This document shows positions 62,774 to 64,000 of a stretch of DNA of 64,000 nt, in pieces. Positions within the stretch are counted from its first letter, which is position 1; every line of letters starts with the position of its first letter. Under the pieces are notes generated by a model that worked only from the letters and a program-made list of their open reading frames with translations, was not told the origin of the DNA and did no database searches. Both the position numbers and the translations under genes were made by a program. Source of the DNA: a bacterium (lineage in GTDB: Bacteria; Cyanobacteriota; Vampirovibrionia; Gastranaerophilales; Gastranaerophilaceae); the NCBI GenBank assembly GCA_017941035.1, contig JAGAXG010000018.1, positions 1 through 64,000 of the forward strand, written 5' to 3'.

Positions 62774-63448
62774 ATGAGAAATATAAAATGTAAGAAAAAG
62801 GCATTTACTCTTGCAGAGGTGTTAATTACACTCGGAATTGTCGGTGTTGTTGCAGTATTAACAATACCTTCGGTTATGGAAAATTATAAAAACAGGCTTT
62901 TTGCTACGCAACTTCAAAAAGCTTATTCTCAGGTTGTTAATGCTGCAGAAACTATAATGAGCGACGAACATGTAGATAATTTTTATGAAACAAGTGCGAC
63001 AGATGAAGATGATACAACAAATTATAAATCAGGACCTTCCTATTTTCTAAATAAATATTTCAAACATGCAAAAATTGATTCCGGAAACAATGTAAAAAAA
63101 TTTTATGGAAGTAGTTATGAATCAATTATGGGTGATAATGCCGGAAGTTTTGGGAATACAAATACTTGTATAAGAACTAAGGCAGGTGCAACTATTTGTA
63201 CAGATTATGATTACAATAATAATGGAATATTTCATGTGTGGATAGATGTAAACGGAGCGGATGAACCAAATATAGCCGGTCGTGATGCTTTTATATTAAA
63301 TATTACTTCAGATGGTTCTGTAGAAGATTTTGGAAGTGGAAGTTGCGATTCATGTAATGAAAAAACTTCTTCATACGGTCACATAGGTGATTATTCTTCA
63401 GGTTGTTTTCAGTGTATAGTAGATAAAAATTGGAAAATGGATTATTAA
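62774..63448 (+). CDS. Prepilin-type protein 2 of the tandem set
   Basis: 224 residues from ATG 62774, chosen for its AGG spacing; an ATG at 62762 overlapping the previous stop is also possible. Leader ends at KKKA, then FTLAEVLITLGIVGVVAVLT. The C-terminal part has WIDVNGADEPNIAGRDAF, then several Cys and a final DKNWKMDY, matching prepilin 1. Clearly a paralogue created by tandem duplication. Confidence 0.85.
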   Translation: MRNIKCKKKAFTLAEVLITLGIVGVVAVLTIPSVMENYKNRLFATQLQKAYSQVVNAAETIMSDEHVDNFYETSATDEDDTTNYKSGPSYFLNKYFKHAKIDSGNNVKKFYGSSYESIMGDNAGSFGNTNTCIRTKAGATICTDYDYNNNGIFHVWIDVNGADEPNIAGRDAFILNITSDGSVEDFGSGSCDSCNEKTSSYGHIGDYSSGCFQCIVDKNWKMDY

Positions 63449-63459
63449 TGAGGGAAATT

Positions 63460-64000
63460 ATGAAGCATATAAAATGTATGAAAAAAGCATTCACACTTGC
63501 AGAAGTTCTGATTTCTCTTGCTGTAATCGGTGTAATAGCAGCTCTTACGATACCGTCTTTGATAAATTCTTATAAAACAAAAATTTATGGTTCACAATTA
63601 AAAAAAGTTTATTCTCAATTAACAACTGCTGCAAAAGAAATTATTACTGATGAACATGCAGATTCTCCGTTAGTAAATGATAATGGCGAAGAAGATGAAA
63701 CAAAAAAGGGTTTTTATTATACATCTGCAGGTACTGAAGATGGAGTTGCTGATTTTTTAAATAATTATTTAAAAAACAGCAAGAAAGATTGCGGAACAGG
63801 AAAAACAAAAACTTGTCTTGCATCTTCATATAAATCAAAAGACGGAGAAGATATAGGTTCTGTAACGGATGATTATTATTGTGTTCAAACTATAAATGGC
63901 GCATCTGTATGTATAGTTTTTGATGATAAATATGCATGGGATCATAATACTGGTCCACAGGACTACATGGGAGCAACAAGGCTTGTTGTCGATGTAAATG
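63460..64000 (+). CDS. Prepilin-type protein 3 of the tandem set (3' end outside window)
   Basis: Starts at ATG 63460 with GAGGGAAAT just upstream and runs off the end after 180 codons. Leader MKHIKCMKKA, then FTLAEVLISLAVIGVIAALT. A Cys-containing globular domain follows; the last visible residues (ATRLVVDVN) correspond to the VDVNG segment in the two previous genes. Same operon spacing as between genes 1 and 2. Confidence 0.85.
   Translation, partial: MKHIKCMKKAFTLAEVLISLAVIGVIAALTIPSLINSYKTKIYGSQLKKVYSQLTTAAKEIITDEHADSPLVNDNGEEDETKKGFYYTSAGTEDGVADFLNNYLKNSKKDCGTGKTKTCLASSYKSKDGEDIGSVTDDYYCVQTINGASVCIVFDDKYAWDHNTGPQDYMGATRLVVDVN

Noticed and set aside
1-64000. CRISPR arrays and tRNA genes
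   Set aside because: No regularly spaced identical repeats with unique spacers and no tRNA cloverleaf other than the tRNA-like part of ssrA were found by eye.

Overview
The window is AT-rich, Gram-negative-type bacterial DNA. It looks like a gut member of Gastranaerophilales (Melainabacteria/Vampirovibrionia, the non-photosynthetic sister group of Cyanobacteria). The evidence is a Ycf45-like AAA/R3H ATPase otherwise typical of cyanobacteria and plastids (60479-62098), several prepilin-type proteins with an FTLAE(T/V)LI signal, an MsbA-like ABC exporter and TolC-type outer-membrane channel, and low GC. The placement is inferred from gene content, not from a database search.

Region 1 (1-14130) is accessory DNA. 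At 1-4640 there is a modular locus: a GH108 muramidase without a signal peptide, preceded by two LprI-like (lysozyme-inhibitor family) exported proteins, and several genes or fragments that share an almost identical C-terminal tail. This resembles an effector/immunity array that has recombined through its shared modules. At 4785-10155 (minus strand) a 1511-residue protein combines an EF-hand, a hydrophobic central segment, an ADP-ribosyltransferase domain and a RelA/SpoT-like nucleotide synthetase domain, followed by two small genes that could encode immunity proteins. recJ and a MORN/YD-like protein follow.

Region 2 (14130-31300) holds a HEPN/MNT toxin-antitoxin pair; a minus-strand surface-polymer operon (licD, tagF-like, ispD/tarI-like, NAD-dependent epimerase, msbA-like) in which most genes overlap by 4-14 bases; a PrsA/SurA-like foldase; mfd with a divergent CheR-like methyltransferase; and a MarR-emrA-emrB efflux operon divergent from a TolC-like gene.

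Region 3 (31300-43200) contains dnaN, ilvE, a gene with a flagellar-sigma-like promoter, ssrA (tmRNA) with a duplicated 3' end downstream, a GGDEF/HD-GYP c-di-GMP protein, hisS, a probable small RNA with an anti-Shine-Dalgarno stretch, and murA.

Region 4 (43200-51000) is the fatty-acid operon rpmF-plsX-fabH-fabD-fabG-acpP-fabF, interrupted by a prepilin-like gene. Region 5 (51000-64000) has a TPR protein, speE, HIT, an O-methyltransferase, a beta-propeller protein, dnaJ-grpE, a decayed second copy of the prepilin gene, PPi-dependent phosphofructokinase, the Ycf45-like ATPase and three tandem prepilin genes, the last running off the end.

Three genome-wide signals recur. Six genes have a -10 hexamer exactly 6 nt before the ATG and no ribosome binding site (leaderless transcripts). 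Three sites resemble sigma-28 promoters. Three intergenic hairpins are built from 8-bp tandem units.
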